From: Trema orientale
Taxonomy: Eukaryota > Streptophyta > Magnoliopsida > Rosales > Cannabaceae
Length of the DNA: 64,000 nucleotides
NCBI GenBank assembly: GCA_002914845.1
Contig: JXTC01000161.1
Coordinates: 124,001 to 188,000, forward strand
Reading direction: 5' to 3'
This document shows positions 1-13,600 of the stretch, piece after piece. The notes under the pieces were generated by a model. The model was given only the letters and a program-made list of their open reading frames with translations, ran no database searches and was not told the DNA's origin. Position 1 is the stretch's first letter. Each line of letters opens with the position of its first letter. A program made the position numbers and the translations under genes.

Positions 1-1664
1 AAAAAATTAAAATTCTGTTTTTTTGGCTCTTAAAAGGGGGCTGCTGGCTTTAATTTAGAGACTAATATAAAATTTATACTTTCGAATTTAATTGAACTAC
101 TTTTGCCAAGTGATTTAGAAGTAGAACTTTAATATTCTTTTATTGCTTGACAAGTATATGCAATCAATGGAAATAAAACATTTTCGTCCAAACTAACTGA
201 TAAAGTCCAGGTAGGACCCTATTTTGAGAGGGAAAAAAAAAAAAAAAACCAAAACTAAAAAAGTGCAAAGAACTTTTGGTTAGAGTCCTTTAATGGTATT
301 ATATTATAAAGGTTATATTAAGAAAGAAAAAAAAAATCAGATTAAGCAATGTCGTTAGGATTGGCTGATAAAAAAGCATATCGTGAAGCTATCCACAATT
401 ATTGGTTGTAGTAACGAGTCACAACTTGCCAAGTCGACAATGCAGTAAGTAGAGTCCACTTATTATATGTATATTTTTGTATGTATATATATATCGATAA
501 CTTACAGTTTTAACTAATTTTTTTGTTTTTGTTTTTGATAAAGTTTTAACTAATTTGTTATATATCTTAATACATACAATTAAGTAGGGATGGTTCAACT
601 CGAATGATAATCTCAATCCAATTGATGTCCATGCATGTGACAATTTTCGTTCCACACACGTTGGTCGTTAATGCAGTTCTGAACTGTCGTCGGATATAGT
701 TGTAGGTTTTTCGGTTCTTTGTAAGACAACCCAATTTAGACAGACCACTTTGAAAAACTATGCACGTGACATGCCATATAAGTGTACAAATTAATAGTTA
801 TCCACGTGACATGCTACATATATGTACAAACTAATAGTAGTCTTAAGTTAATATGGTATATGTGTAATAATTATATATACACACGTATATGTGGCTCTTA
901 TGACTTACATTTATCAATAGCCAACCTTACGAGTCTCAGTGGTTGATCGTCTTGTCCATTCCAAGACCACAGAATAATAGCATCGCTATAATTTTGAAGA
1001 TAAAACTCATTGTGCTTCAGATTTTTTTCTATTTTTCCATTATTTTTAGGATATTGGAGTTATGATATCAATAAATTTTATTTTTCACATGTGTTTATAA
1101 GTGCTTTTTAAAGAGGACAGATTAGGGTTCAAACGTGGCTGGAACATGCGATGCACGAGGACGGCATTTTAAGAATGAATTGTCTATTTTATGCTTACAC
1201 TTGGAAATTAAAGGAAAGAAAAAATGCGGAGAACCTTCAATTTTTAAAAATATGTTTTATTTCTTTCAAGTTTAAAATCGAAATATCTAAAATAACCCAT
1301 ATTGGTTATAGTTATATCAAGCAAGTTGTACAAAGATATTATTCAACCCTAATCATATTACCATGGGGAATATACTTTTCTTTTTTCTGGAGTCTTTATT
1401 CAAAGCTATGACTTCTGAGTACTGAGAACTCGCATTGTTCATGTTTATATTTATTATTTATTTTTCTTCTTTTTTTTTTTAAGAAATAGATAAGTTTAAT
1501 CAATTTACATGGTTGAAAGGAATAATATTCTTGTGATCGACTAAATTTGAAAATCATAGGGGACGACCAGAATATTTTCTTAGTGTTTTTTTGGCTCTAA
1601 CAATATGAATATGTCTAGCTCCCTTTACACAATTTATAATTTGTGAATGTATATATTTTATATA

Positions 1665-1873
1665 TGGGCACCAATATAGTAGATATTTTTTTTTAGCTAT
1701 CATTTGTCTAATAAAAATTAATTATGCACGTCTTTTTATGATAAAAATTAGAAGAAAAAAATATTAAATAATATTTTTTTTCCAACTATCTTAATTAAGG
1801 TAATCGTTAGATTATGATCCAACGGATAAAAAAAGAAATATCTATAAATAAGTTAAAAAGAATATTGGATTGA
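1665..1873. mobile_element. MITE-like foldback element, family 1, copy A
   Basis: The left end begins GGGCACCAATATAGTAG followed by a T-run. The same end occurs, inverted and slightly diverged, at the right end of copy B (near 15385). An internal block around 1805-1835 (GTTAGATTATGATCCAACGG) matches the inverted core of copy B. It has no coding capacity. Two related copies with shared ends and core support a non-autonomous DNA transposon. The superfamily is not clear. The right end is degenerate, so the boundary is approximate. Confidence 0.5.
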
Positions 1874-4812
1874 GAATCTTTAATAATCGGGAAAAATATG
1901 CTAAATAAGTATTTCACGTGCAAAAGGAGCATTAATGTATCTTTCTTCGTGAATGTGTTATTTCAAAGTTCAAACCAATTTTAATTTATGCTTCACCGAT
2001 TGTTTTTTACTCCCAAATACAAAGTATTAATGTAAATATCCTATTTGGTGGCGGTTTTATTTTTCGCTTGATTAAATTGTCACAAAATTAAGTACAAATA
2101 AAAACGGAAAAATAACATGATTCTCGATGATTTTGCTGAGAATTGATTCTTGATGTTGATGTTGGCCTATTACAAATCTTAGGCCTATATTAACATGTGG
2201 TAATAAGGGAGGCTAAAGAAGAAAATATTAGGCGGCTTTGAACACCAAAAAATAAATATAAATGAAAAAGATAACATAAGTTAGTCAAACTTGCAAAGAG
2301 TATAAAATCAGGGCTGCAAGACAGATTTTATTTTTCTTTCCCTGAAAAAGAATAAATAAAAGGACAAAGATTTCTTTCCTTGTGAAAATTTTAAATGTTG
2401 TGGTTGTAATTTGTTTGACCAAATCCAAATCCTCCTTGACAAGGAAAGAAAAATGTTGAGGTTTGGAGTTTTCCTAGAAACTTCTTCGTATGCTATCATA
2501 ATGTTCCAAATTAAGTGCAATTAATTGATTGAAAGCCTATCATAGCCAGCCACATCAGCATGTGCAATTTATTAATTTGGTCAATACTTCAAATTTATAC
2601 ATGGAATGACTTCTAGTCAGACTGTGAAAGTAAATTGTGTGACAGTATTGCAAGTTGCAAATGATTTTTGATGTAAAATATGCAACCGTGTGGTCGGTAC
2701 TGGAATAGTTGTGCTTTAATTTTCACGGTTTTAATTTTGCCATTCTAAGGGACAAATTAAGATTCAAATTTGGAGTCTATCAAAAATTAAATGAAAATTA
2801 GACTGGAGACCAAATTCCGCCAAAAGGGAAAATTATGTTTTAGTACTAATTGATATTAGTATTGATCCTTGTGAGGATGGCTATTTCAAGAAGAGTACAT
2901 ACAATACAAGTGAATTATAAAGGAATCGAAAATGATGGAATCTAATTATAAGCTTAAAAAACCTTAAATCTTAAACATAATCATGTATCATCTAATTTTC
3001 CAAATAAGTAAAACTTAAAAATATATTTGGAAATGTGATTGGCTGATACCCTCTGTTTGTCATAATAAATAAATAACATATATAAGCCTATCAATCCTTC
3101 CTTTTATAAATTGATTTCCATCTATATTTGCCCATTGTCGTTAATCTCATTTTCGAAATCTATCAATGGAAATCTAGGAATTTAGCTTAAAACATCTTTT
3201 TTTTTCAAAAAAAAAAAAAGGTTAGCTTAAAGCTGTTTTTCAGAAAGTAAATATTTTTTTCCCAACCTTTGTTAATAGATTTGTATGTTTAAACATTTAA
3301 CCCACAAAATTAAAACTATATATATTAAAAAGAAAAAACCGAAAGTGTTATACATTAGACACATTTCTTTACAATGGTTACGTGGCACGTGTATGTAATT
3401 TAAAATGTGATACTGTAGGAGTGGACTAATTAAAGGCATCAATGTAATATCACGACTATTAGTCAATAACATTCTTATAAGTTGTTAACTTTATTCAAGT
3501 CTTTTCTTATTGTTTGATTCAAAAAAGTCTTTTCTTATTGTTGTTATTTGTTGAACGCCATTAATATCTGCCATGTCATTCATCATATAAATTTCTCTCC
3601 TTTTAGTACTATTCAATTATCTAGTACTGTAATCTTCTTTATTTTCTACAGCTTCTCTCCTTCTAAGAAACACACATATGAAATAACTTTCAATTTCTTG
3701 ACTTTCACGTTTTCCAAAATACTGACTGAAAATTTTTTCCATCAAAGATCAACTCCAAAATTGCTACGACAAATTAATTTTCTCACCTTTTTTCGAAAGA
3801 ATTTTATCCTTGCCCAAGATGACCAATGAAAGCAAATAAATTTCTCCAACTCAATTGATAATCAAGCGGAAGTATTAGTTTATTACCATTATTGCCGATG
3901 TGATACACCTATATCATCATGCATGATCTATCTTATTGGGGTCCTTTACTAGATAGTTCATCATCACCATATTAAATCCCGGGGGACAATTTCGGTTTCA
4001 AGGTAGGGGACCAAACTTCTTTCGACGAATTTTCAACTATACAAGTTAAATATATCACTATACATAATAATTTGAGGGAAATTTGAAAAGGAAAGGAATG
4101 TCCACAAACCACATGTAAGTCTTGTATGTATTACTAGTGGGAAATTTAACTTTGTCCAATTATTCTATTCAATAAGGTTGAAAAACTTTTTAGGGGTCTT
4201 ACATATACTTTTAGTTTGCCCATTTATCACGGCTGAATGGGGACCATTCCATTATTGAACACTATGTGTATGCGTGTGTGTGTGTGCAATTTGGTTACTA
4301 GTAATTGACAAAAATGTTAAGTTGTAATCTGTTTGGACCACGACACTTTTGGAAAATTCAAGACATAGAAGAGAAGTGAAAACTAATGACCTAATGGATT
4401 AGTTAATCGGAAAGTTTAATGATGCGCCTATTATTCTTATTTTTTATTTTTTCAGTTTGGGTAGGCAAGCACTTATGTCTTAGAGGTATCCTTAAGCATT
4501 TAATATTGCTCTACTGGATTTGGATAAGGCTTGAAAAAGTATGGTCTAAGAGAAACCAGAAGCAAGGTCCGCATGACTTGCAGATAAGTCTTGCGGTAGA
4601 GGTGGAAGTCAATTCTTTGGTGTGCCCATTTAAAGGGACTTTAACCTGTCAGAAGACCAGAGTTTCTGCCTAAACGACCTAAGAGTCTACATTCTACAGT
4701 AAGCGGACTTGGGACAATGAGAATTCTAGCCCATGTTCGCCTTGAATAAATTAGCTGTATACCATTTTTTTCTCTTCATTAATTAAATCTACTACCATAT
4801 TATTTTTTTAAA

Positions 4813-5038
4813 ATGAATTCTTGACGAATTCTTGACGATCTTGACAGAATCTTGAACGATTCTTGACGTCAGCGGCGATCTTGATGGATTTTTGATGAAT
4901 TCTTGACATTGGTGGCGATCTTGACGGGTTCTTGATGAATTATTGACGGATTCTTGACAATCTTGATGGATTCTTGACAGATTCTTGATAGATTCTTAAC
5001 AGATTTTTGATAAATTCTTGACAGATTCCTGACTAATT
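4813..5038. repeat. Minisatellite of degenerate GATTCTTGAC units
   Basis: About 20 tandem, imperfect units of roughly 10-13 bp with the core ATTCTTGAC or GATCTTGAC. Two interruptions contain a GGCGATCTTGA variant. No open frame spans it. It looks like a local tandem expansion. Confidence 0.75.
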
Positions 5039-5605
5039 CCCTCCTAAAAATGGCAGAATCTAATACTGGTGGTAAATTTAGCTAAACATTTGAAAAAAAT
5101 GGTAATTGTCCGCTTAACCCGTTTGCACTTTCCCTTTTCCTACCCAGCCCATTTGTTTTGCCCAAGGTCCATACACTTGGGCCTAGATATTTAGGAAAGT
5201 TTTAAATCCATTGTAGTAGTTCTCAGTCTATCTAATGCTACTCCGAGACATCCTCTTCCTTTATTAGGGATTATTGGTGTTGCTTCAACTTAGCTAACAT
5301 TCTCAGTTGCATTTACTCACCTAGAGTCTAAGTACGAGGATGAAAATATTTGAGCATTAGATTGAGAACTATGACGGAGTCTAGACTTTGAAAGCTACTA
5401 AACAATTCTTGTAGATCTAGGATTTGATTTTTTTTCTTATTTCATGCAGGGTGCAAATGCAATAGCTTCTGTAGTCTTTATTTACTATAGAGCCATATGT
5501 AATATTGACATTTTGATCAACAGTTTGCCACTTTCAGTAACAAGAGTTCTTTGGAATTAATTGATTTAAATGAAGAAAATAACAAACAAACCATATTATT
5601 TTAAA

Positions 5606-5972
5606 GAGTAAATTGCAAAAAAAAATCCTGAAACTTAAGTGTTCTGTAATTTAAACCCTAAAGTTTGTACTCTGCAAAATAATACTCTGAGATTAAGAAT
5701 TTTTGAAAATTAATACATTAGATTCACTTTTTGAATAAATTTAAAAGGTAAAAAATAATAATACCATTAAATTTAAGGAGAATAATAAGAACTAATCCAA
5801 TTTTAATAAAGAATATTACTGTCTTTTGTTATTAAAAATGGTCAAAATATCAGTGCATGGTATCAATTTTCGCAAATTCTTAATCTCAAAGTATTATTTT
5901 ACAGATTCTAAATTTCAGGTTTTGAATTACAATACACCTAAATCTAAGGGTATTTTTTTTGCAGCAAACCCT
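5606..5972. mobile_element. Foldback element with long inverted repeats, family 2, copy A
   Basis: Inverted arms of about 110 bp face each other. The left arm begins GAGTAAATTGCAAAAA; the right arm ends TTTTTTTGCAGCAAACCCT. Both arms carry the blocks AATAATACTCTGAGATTAAG and CTTAATCTCAAAGTATTATT in opposite orientation. A second copy lies at 29909-30282. It is non-coding. Long arms and small size resemble Mutator-derived or foldback non-autonomous elements, but I could not define a target duplication. Confidence 0.6.
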
Positions 5973-6689
5973 ATTTTAAATGAAAAAATAGTATAAATTA
6001 GATGAAAGAAAATAACTGTATTTTAAATGAAAAATAGTATAAATTAGATGAAAGAAAATAACTGATATAAATAATTAGTTGGGTAAAATAATTGTTAGTT
6101 TGTTTAATTTTTTTTTCCTTGTTTAGTTTATGAGGCATTTCTCTATTAGAGAGCCATCTATGCAACCTACGAATTTAATAAAACAAATAGCAATTTTTTT
6201 AAATTCTCCTATATAGTAGCAGCTTTTTGTAAACTTAAGGCATGATAGAGTGATTTATAAAGATTAGTGTCCTACATGGATTTACTTGTGTGTGTTGAAT
6301 GTACGCTATTAGTGTGTGCGATTCTATTTGTAAAATCATAAAGGATATGTAAAATGGATCTTGTGTGGGATATGAATTGTATATAAAACTTAATTAATGA
6401 TGGAGATTTTTTTTTTTTTTTTTGGGTTGGCCAATAACCCATTAAATGATAGCTATTGAATCAAAATCGAGCTATTGAATCAAAATCGATTTTATAGATT
6501 ATAATTAAACCTGTTGACATTATAATTTATAGATTAGCAAAGGGGCTTCGATTCATTTTTTTGTCTTAAAAAAAAAAAAAGTTTGTGAGTAACGCAAACG
6601 TGCTATAAAACATACTCAAAATCACGTGGATGTGGACATAACACTGAAAAAATAACATAAATAAAATCATCGTGGCCAAAAAAATAAAA

Positions 6690-6712
6690 TAAAATAAAAT
6701 AATAATAACAAC

Positions 6713-6746
<34 letters not shown>
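6690..6746. repeat. (AAT)n microsatellite
   Basis: A run of AAT/AATA units preceded by AAAAT units, about 55 bp long, with a few interruptions. Confidence 0.85.
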
Positions 6747-6763
6747 GTAATAATGATAAAAAA

Positions 6764-6897
6764 GAGCTTGCATCATTTATTTTATTCATTTTCATATCCG
6801 ACCATAAAATCTCTAATCCAAAAAAAAAAAGAGCTTGCACCATTTATTTTATTCATTTTCATATCCGACCATAAAATCTCTAATCCAAATTTTCAGC
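6764..6897. repeat. 67-bp tandem direct duplication
   Basis: GAGCTTGCAYCATTTATTTT begins at 6764 and again at 6831, and about 60 bp are nearly identical between the copies, separated by an A-run. It lies just downstream of the RING gene (minus strand) and may fall within that gene's 3' flank. Confidence 0.8.
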
Positions 6898-6995
6898 TCC
6901 CGGACTCCAGGAGTCCAAAAATATGAAAAAAAAAAAAAAAAAGCTTCTAAATCTTAAGCAAAGATGTAACAAATCTCATGTTATAAATCATGATC

Positions 6996-7625
6996 TTAGA
7001 AGATATCAAGGATCTCAACGATCGGACGGTTACAAATAGGACAGGAGCCACGGTTAAGCCACATCTCCCGGGAACACACTCTGCAAAACGTGTGGCCACA
7101 GGGGATAAAGGCCGCGCCTTTACTTCTCTCCATGCAGACGCAACACAGCCAATCACCACCATCACCTCCAGCTCCTGCTCCTGCTCCAGTTCCTCCTCCA
7201 CCCTTTTTCTGGTCCCTCTCTCTTTTCCTCCTGTTGCTCCAATCAACGCCGTCCGTTTCCTCAATCAACGTCATCAGTGACTTCACCTCTGTAGTGGGTC
7301 CCACTGTCTCGCCTCCTCCTCCTAATCGTCCCGCCCGGGAATTGCGCTCTGCCGCCAATGCCATTGCCAGGTTCATACCAGCTATTGGGGCTGGAACCGC
7401 CGTTGCTGCTGACTGGACCGGTCCCACCACCACCACCGAACTGGGGCCCACTGAACCCCGTTCAGTCTGATGATGCTCTTCTTCTTCCTCATCTTCTTGA
7501 AGGGTTTCCATGATGGTCAAAGTCGAAGGCGATGGCCCCCACGTGGCCCCACAACAGCCCATCCCTTTCAATCGCAGCCGCTGCTTAATGCTGCTCCACC
7601 TTCTGCTTCGATCTCTACCGTTCAT
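6996..7625 (-). CDS. RING-finger protein (C3HC4), probable E3 ubiquitin ligase
   Basis: Single open frame of 209 aa. The C-terminal RING domain has all eight zinc ligands in C3HC4 order: C161, C164, C176, H178, C181, C184, C195 and C198, with the typical PCGHTFC and CPIC blocks. RING domains of this kind bind an E2 and promote ubiquitin transfer. The substrate is unknown. The N-terminal 150 residues are low complexity: a basic start, an acidic run (about 44-50) and a Gly/Ala-rich stretch (142-157) just before the RING. The RING sits at the extreme C-terminus, ending EILDIF. There is no transmembrane segment or signal peptide. A possible 5'-leader intron (donor near 7974, acceptor near 7641) would place an untranslated exon around 7975-8130; this is inference from splice-like sites. 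The RING call is firm, ligase activity is inferred from the family. Confidence 0.88.
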   Translation of the reverse strand: MNGRDRSRRWSSIKQRLRLKGMGCCGATWGPSPSTLTIMETLQEDEEEEEHHQTERGSVGPSSVVVVGPVQSAATAVPAPIAGMNLAMALAAERNSRAGRLGGGGETVGPTTEVKSLMTLIEETDGVDWSNRRKRERDQKKGGGGTGAGAGAGGDGGDWLCCVCMERSKGAAFIPCGHTFCRVCSREMWLNRGSCPICNRPIVEILDIF

Positions 7626-9272
7626 TTTGTTTTCTACCTTCTGAAAGCTCTGATGAAATGATCAGAGTTCATTAGTGGATTCAAGTTTCAAAACTATTCC
7701 CTCTTTAATTTTTATTTATTTTCTAAAAAAAAAATTGAAAAACCTAGAGATGGGTTTTGGAAGATAAAGAAGATTTAAAGAGAAAAGAAAAAAAAAAAAA
7801 GTAAAAATATGGGTGATCTCCAATCCTGGAAACTCGAAGAAACATAAAGAATTACAACCAAAGAGCTCAAGAATTTTAATATATATATATATATCTAAAC
7901 AATGTAAACGTGGAATATTATATATACATTTATATATATATATATGTGGAGGGATTTGGTTTTAGTTGGCATACCTGAAAGTTGATGTATGGATGGATCT
8001 TCAAGAATTCGTTGGGAGGCAGCTCGGTGGATGGGTGGAGAAGATCATTGGGGTGAGAATGTGGAGTGGTCCTTTTCCATTGTAGAGTAGAGCTAACCCA
8101 GTACAAGTACAACATGAAACAGAACAAGCCTTATTATGAGTCGTTTTCGTCATGAGGGGGGACGAAACGAAGCCATCCCAACCAAAGATACAAGTAGTGT
8201 GTAAATGAGTGAGTCAGTATTGAATTTTTGGACAAAGAAGAAAGAGGAAACAAAATCAATTTTAACCAATCAACCCAATATTTTACGTCCTATTTTATCT
8301 TTGACATATAATGATCACATTCCTAATAACAATTAACAGCAGTAAAAAATGAAATTTCAACGTGTGTCAAAAATCAAAATATCCAAAGCTGGAATGGAGA
8401 GGGCCCCACTTTTACATGATTGATTATTATAGTTGTTTTGTTACTACTAATATCACTTTTTTTTGTGGGGTGGAATGGGGGGGCGTTTAATTGACAAGCT
8501 TGATGATCTTTGATTGAAAGGCCAAAATATGATTAACAACAGGAAGAGTATACATACACCAGACAGACCCAGAGAAAAATGTAAAATCTCCTGCTGAAGA
8601 ACAACTTACGATCATAAATTACCTTGATATATAAAGCAGCATTCATGGCTTAAAAGTCGAAAGACTTTTATTAGTGCATTTCATTGCTGGCTAATTTTTA
8701 ACTATTTGTGCAAAAATAAAAAAAAAGCCATAAATTGCGGCACTCTCAATTCTAACCCTTTGCTAGTTAGATTGTCACTATCACTGTGTATCTACTTGTA
8801 AAGACTAAAGAGACTCTAGAGACTTTGGTGTGATGTTAGGACCAAATGATAGGCTTCAACGTGCAATGATGGGTAATTAATGTGGGCATATGGGCTTTAA
8901 TTCTACTATTCCCAACCCCATATTATTCATAACCCAATTGCTCCTATTGGACCACACAAAACCCCATTTAGAAGTGAAATCTCGAGTTTGAATATTAAAT
9001 AATAGGGGGAGGGAAAAGCACTATAGCATTGAGGAAAACAAATATAACCGTGAACAAAAAATTTATTTCGTTATAATGAATCTACATTATTATACATGAA
9101 TAAATCTTCTAAGAAAGTATCATATTCATGGGTCATATAATAAAAGAACAGAAATAAGCCCAAAAGCCCATTTTGAAAGGCCCATTTATTCTCTTGGAAA
9201 TGCTAAATCTCCGAAGGTATGGGTTGGTGTCCATCAGAAGGAAAATCAACAAGAGACACAGTAGAGTTATTT

Positions 9273-9273
<1 letters not shown>

Positions 9274-9331
<58 letters not shown>
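9274..9331. repeat. (TA)n(GA)n compound microsatellite
   Basis: About 11 TA units run directly into about 17 GA units. Confidence 0.9.
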
Positions 9332-9337
<6 letters not shown>

Positions 9338-9942
9338 TTCCTCTTATTGCATTTTGAGTAACCAATTTAAGAATAAATTTCAAGGGTAACATGCTTGTAC
9401 TATACATTTCTCATGCTTTCAAATTATCTACTGAAACAAGGCATGTGTTTGTCACAAATCCCAAAATGTAGTGTCCTCAAAATCAGTCATGTATTGCTTG
9501 AAACAAGTCTCACCTGATGATATGCTAAAAATCACCTTTAAATACCAAATCTATGTTGCTTAGCAGTGTCTTCGAATCAAGTCTTCAAACTGTGAGAATG
9601 ATTGATGCCATTGTAACAGGGAGCTGAAGCTGACAATTAAAAGCAAGCCACCCCAACACAAGGGAAAATCACCCTGTTCATCAAATTGCAGGAAAAAAAA
9701 AAATTTTGCCAACCACCAGGGAGGAGCTCGTCTTCTGATGAACTTATTCTGATACAAATTTTGACACAACTAATGTATTTTTAAGCTGTGAGTGCGAAAA
9801 GATGGCGAACCTACCAATCAAAATGCAACTGACAACATAACTCTGATGGAAGCTGAGTAAAGAACTCTTATGAAATTCTTTGGGATCAGCCTACCAGTCT
9901 TTACGCACTGCAAAATCTGAGAAGAAAAAAGTGTGTTAAAAC

Positions 9943-10082
9943 ATGTTTGCCTAAAATCAACTAAAGAAGAATACTCATGTGTGACTGAAGAAGCATATAA
10001 CAAGAACTAACAATGTTTGCCTAAAATCAACTAAAGAAGGATACTCATGTGTGACTGAAGAAGCATTTAACAAGAACTAACA
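9943..10082. repeat. Two-copy tandem repeat, 70-bp period
   Basis: ATGTTTGCCTAAAATCAACT starts at 9943 and again at 10013. The two 70-bp copies differ at only a few positions, implying a recent duplication. It lies in the 3' flank of the ATPase gene. Confidence 0.85.
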
Positions 10083-10684
10083 AGCAGGAAATTCTTGCGG
10101 TAAAACTCAGCTTAACATCAAGCAAAATGTGTGTTTTATGTTTTTCAGATCAAATGAATATTTGTAAACAGCATTAATGCATTTGACGGGGTTTTATAGG
10201 TGTCTCCAAGTGAATTGTCCACATCTAATGCCAACCAAGTAAAATGGAGAAAACATAGATTAAATGCCATCTAAAACATTACAGATCGATAAACAGTAAG
10301 CAACCTACAAAGTTACGTCAACCTCAATTAGAGACCTCACTCTCCGAATGAAGAAGCCAACAGAAACCTGAAATGTAAAACATGTAGGTTTGCTTTATAC
10401 TATAATTATAAAGAAGCCTAACAATTGTTGAACATTTGCAAAATTTAACTTTAACTCGGATTGTTATTTGGAAAAAAAAAAAAGGCACTTCGAAAAGTCA
10501 AACCACTCTTTCCTACCAGCAAAAGATCTAAAGAAGAAATTAAATTTCGAAAGCTCACAGCACGTAAACTAAACTGGTATGGTCACTTTGATTTGTCATA
10601 TTAGCAAACTGAATTATGTCACGTATGGAACAAGAACTAAAAACAGCAACTTAAATAATTAGATGATGTACCTACTTTAATTCT

Positions 10685-13600
10685 CTATTTATAGCCCAGT
10701 TGCAGCAACAAATGACGATAGCTGCGGCCACGTATGAATCGCTGCCACCGATACTGAACCATGTTCTTATAACTCATTTGAATGCGCTCTTGGACAAGCC
10801 TGTGATCAAACAGCAGTAATGCCTTTAATACTTCCAGAGTTCAGACTGTACCTCACAATATTTCGAACAAAAGAAGATGACTTACCATCTAACAAGACAT
10901 CTCTCGATTCCTCTAGATACAGGGCGAATAAAAGATGGATCTCGTGAAGCATAGAGCAAACCCACCTACAAAGAGAAAAAGGAGAAATATTCATGAGTGT
11001 CTAGAAATGACCGAAGAGAACTAAGATTGTTAGGAAAGCTGTCGAATTGCATGATTTTAAAGAATAAATACATCCTCTATCCAGGACAAACAAAATACAA
11101 CTTCCAGAAATCAAATACATTAAGTGATACAGGTAAAGTTCAAACATAAGATCCTCAAGTTAAACCCATAAATCGGTTATTCAGAAAATCCGGATTTGGA
11201 TGAACTTCTAAAATATGTGCATATTCCTGCAAATTTGGATTATAAAAAAGCATCGGGACCATAAATCCATGAAGCAAAACTCTTACCTCTATTAATGCAA
11301 CAGCAGCAGGATCTTCAAAGATCTCTAGGCTCCAGTCAGCCAGATAATTAAACTGCAACAAGTAAAGAAGAGAATATCTAAAAGTGAAAAGAAGACCAAG
11401 AAAACAATATATAGGAAAGAAAATAGATAACCACTAACATTACTGAGAATAAAAAGACAGTTATTAGTAACTCAACTACCACCAATTGTTTCCAGAATGA
11501 CATAAACAATCAAAAACCAAAGACTACGTACACCAAAACCAGCCTTGACTAGAGACTGCAAGAAATCCATCAGCTGAATCTTTGCCCACTCAAACCGCAT
11601 GGTGGCGTCGTCTTTTTGTGGAGGATGCCTCCAAGGTGCACCAAAGCGTAACCTATCTTCTGTAATTTTTCCACTTCGTGCATCAGCAGCAAACTTTTGC
11701 AGTAGTTCCAATGCTTTATCCATGGCAGGATTCACCACATTAAGCTAAGAGCAATTGAGGTAGCACATAGTGATGAAAGAATAAAAATATTAATACGGAT
11801 CAAGGAAACGAGAAAAAGATTAGAGGCAAAGTTACTTATTTATAAACTTACTTGCAAATAGGCTAAATACGCATCTACGATATCCTCGAATGTCATAGAT
11901 TTGTCAATCATAATCCTATTATTCAAGAAAACATAGGTAAAAATTGTACGCAGTATAACACCAGCTAATTGTAAGCTCTCCACGGCCAGACTACTTAGGA
12001 GGAAATTATTTATAAAAATATTTATAAAAAAAAAAAAAAAAAACTATCTTCTTTACGGTGAACGCTTGTGAGGATTCGCACAATTGTTAAAAACAATAAT
12101 AAATAAAATAAAATAACCACATTAAAGTATGTCTATTGATAATATAACTTACTTTGTTCTCGCAATACATCATAGGCCAGTGATAGAAAAGTAAACCAGA
12201 CAAAAATAGAAATCATTTATTGGTGGTAATAAAGTCTCCAGTTATACTTGAACATTGTTCAACACGAACTGAAAATAAAGCAAACAAGAAAAGAAAAGCA
12301 TTCTTACTTTCCATGGTAATTGCTTTGTTTCAGTGCATATAGCTCAAAAAGGTGTCGTGGATTTGGACCTAGCACCTCAGCAATTATTCTCCACTACAAT
12401 ATCAACAAAAACAATAACAATATCAAAATCCCAGCTTTCCAGAAAACTATCGTAAATTGTGAAAGTATGTATGTACGTCTTCAGTGAATATAATAAAACT
12501 TGTGTCTTTTGTCTTGTTGCTTAAATCAGTGAAAGCTCCTAACTTCCAGCCAAACATAAACATGCACAATTGTATACCTCTGAGTTACTGAAGTAATCAT
12601 CAACCATATGCAACTGAGCTTCCTGCACTGTCCATCCAAAATTCTGCCAATAAAAAGGTATATTACTATAGAACTATCAAAAGAGGCATACTTCAACAGG
12701 TGAATCGAACATGCATCTGCATCAATTCTAAAGACTGGTACACTTGAAACACACAAGCATAAGATTATGTAATATATTGCGTGTGTTCGCCATTGTACAA
12801 ACTCTGACATGCATTATGTATTTGTTGTTGCATAAGGGGTCGAATACTGATAAATGTATCCTCAAAGGCCTTTATTCACAATAATTCAGGTCATTCAAAA
12901 GTCAAAGCATGCATACCTATTAAAATGACTTTATGAAAGTCTTAAAAAGCAAATTTTCCATAGACATGCATGTAGGCAAACAGGCAGCAAGAGCATTTAG
13001 TGAAGACTTTCAGGTGGAGTACCTCACGGGAGATGAATATGTCTATAAATCCAAAATCCAAGTAAGCTCGGTATGAATAGTAACTGAGGCATAATAGAAT
13101 AAGAACAAGAATTAGAATCCGGAAACAGATAAAAGAAAAAAAGAGAAAATATGTATGCAACTAAGGCATAATAGAATAAGAATTAGAATCCAGAAACAAA
13201 TAAAGGAAGAAAAGAGAAAATATGTACGCACATGAAGGCGTGTGAATACACCATCTAAAGTAAATTGTCAACAATAACATATATAGGAGTCAACTTCTAA
13301 GCTAGCCCGAGTACATACTCGAACTTGAGGTTACTGTAGAGATCATTTTCAGGAATTAAGCACCATTAGCTCACAAAACTACTCCGTTCATGACACCAAT
13401 ATAATTAAAATAGATGACAACTGGGATGTTTTTTCAAATCTAAGTTCACTAAGCTTCAATATTCAATTTTGATATGATAACAACCCTTAAAATAGTTTGT
13501 AATGGGGATTTTCTTACAAACAAATGAAGTATAATAGACTTTGAAGACAACAGCTAAACAGGGATGAAACTACCTATCCGATGTCACAAATATGACAGGA

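Larger units (their letters stand above)
1..6995. other. Intergenic spacer, AT-rich, no gene recognised
   Basis: No frame here resembles a known protein; the open frames are short and of low complexity. The spacer holds a small foldback element (1665-1873), a minisatellite (4813-5038), a foldback element (5606-5972), an AAT microsatellite (about 6690-6746) and a short tandem duplication (6764-6897). The stretch 4400-4760 is less AT-rich than its surroundings and could be a decayed gene or transposon piece, but I could not identify it. The rest is featureless to the eye. Confidence 0.6.
7626..10684. other. Spacer between RING gene and ATPase gene
   Basis: The part next to the RING gene (7626-8150) is probably its leader and promoter, with TA repeats near 7880-7945. 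From 8150 to 9940 I see only AT-rich DNA and a TA/GA microsatellite near 9274-9331. The ATPase stop codon is at 10685, so 10684 downwards is its 3' flank. Splice-like sites near 10370 and 9920 could belong to spliced 3' untranslated exons, but no coding frame supports this. A 70-bp tandem duplication lies at 9943-10082. Confidence 0.45.

Noticed and set aside
4419-4673. 84-codon frame in the left spacer
   Set aside because: No similarity recognised, no splice or promoter context, and biased composition.
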